Origin: Rhodanobacter panaciterrae
GTDB lineage: Bacteria > Pseudomonadota > Gammaproteobacteria > Xanthomonadales > Rhodanobacteraceae
Length of the DNA stretch: 64,000 nucleotides
Reading direction: 5' to 3'
NCBI RefSeq assembly: GCF_014651895.1
Contig: NZ_BMXT01000001.1
Location: forward strand, 1,798,001-1,862,000
Shown: positions 63,948 to 64,000 of the stretch, one piece after another
Position numbering within the stretch: position 1 is the stretch's first letter
How the letters are laid out: each line of letters opens with the position of its first letter
Position numbers and translations under genes: made by a program
Notes under the pieces: model-generated
What the model was told of the DNA's origin: nothing
Seen by the model: the letters and a program-made list of their open reading frames with translations, nothing else
Databases searched by the model: none

Positions 63948-64000
63948 GTGACTGATGCCGCTGCTGCCCCCGCCCATGTCTTCGACGTGGATCAGCAAAG
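63948..64000 (+). CDS. Thioredoxin-like protein, probably CnoX/YbbN (5' end only)
   Basis: Seventeen residues are visible after a GTG start with TGGAG seven bases upstream: TDAAAAPAHVFDVDQQ, which resembles the start of CnoX/YbbN-type thioredoxins with a TPR tail. The catalytic region is outside the window. It is divergent from the pqi operon. The call is tentative because so little is seen. Confidence 0.5.
   Translation, partial: MTDAAAAPAHVFDVDQQ

Overview
The window is a high-GC, gene-dense chromosomal segment of a gammaproteobacterium of the Xanthomonadales (Lysobacterales), most likely Rhodanobacteraceae. This is inferred from the high GC content, the lineage-typical gene neighbours (ubiG beside a methylthioadenosine/SAH deaminase, efp-epmB-fimX, a FimX-type degenerate GGDEF/EAL protein, BlaI/M56-TonB pairs) and the protein families seen. 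No phage, integrase, transposase, tRNA, rRNA or CRISPR array was recognised, and no stretch without a gene exceeds about 300 bases.

Region 1 (1-16.9 kb) is mostly core. It holds ubiG (cut by the window edge), a YciI protein and an MTA/SAH deaminase; efp divergent from its modifying enzyme gene epmB; and a fimX-like twitching-motility regulator. Long minus-strand runs of information-processing genes follow: rpsP-rimM-trmD-rplS, ffh, radA, alr, dnaB, rplI, rpsR and rpsF. A ypjD-type cytochrome-assembly membrane protein lies divergent from ffh, as in many gammaproteobacteria. An IscA/SufA-type iron-sulfur carrier and asnS come next.

Region 2 (18.4-32.3 kb) is metabolic and envelope-related. A MalM-like lipoprotein is followed by an atypical SDR, 2-aminomuconate semialdehyde dehydrogenase, a beta-carbonic anhydrase and 2-aminomuconate deaminase, the late steps of the 3-hydroxyanthranilate/kynurenine route. 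Then come hutG, a glutathione-reductase-like enzyme, an exported Tiki/EreA-like protein, a BlaI repressor with two visible operator palindromes and its M56/BlaR1-like peptidase fused to a TonB domain, an NlpC/P60 lipoprotein, slyD and an MFS carrier.

Region 3 (32.3-45.2 kb) holds two DEAD-box helicases (rhlE with a structured leader, deaD) around S-formylglutathione hydrolase, a TPR-sulfotransferase and a DODA-type dioxygenase. It also holds the most interesting module of the window: an ECF sigma/anti-sigma pair divergent from a Tat-exported metallophosphoesterase and a type-1 copper protein. The 163-bp gap between them carries two back-to-back promoters of identical architecture (GGGAATA, 16 bases, GGTAAT), so one sigma factor probably controls both arms. 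YkgJ, YpfJ, MAPEG and CPBP proteins follow.

Region 4 (45.2-64 kb) is a minus-strand housekeeping block, leuS-lptE-holA-nadD and rsfS-rlmH-GNAT-maf, interrupted between nadD and rsfS by about 8 kb of accessory genes. These are a nitronate monooxygenase, a Met-rich exported repeat protein, DUF1345, GNAT, OsmC, an MpaB-type oxygenase, a NERD-UvrD nuclease-helicase, a small membrane protein and a FAD monooxygenase whose end overlaps nadD. The window closes with a pqiA-pqiA-pqiB-pqiC lipid-transport operon, in which PqiA is split into two coupled genes, and the first codons of a divergent thioredoxin-like gene.
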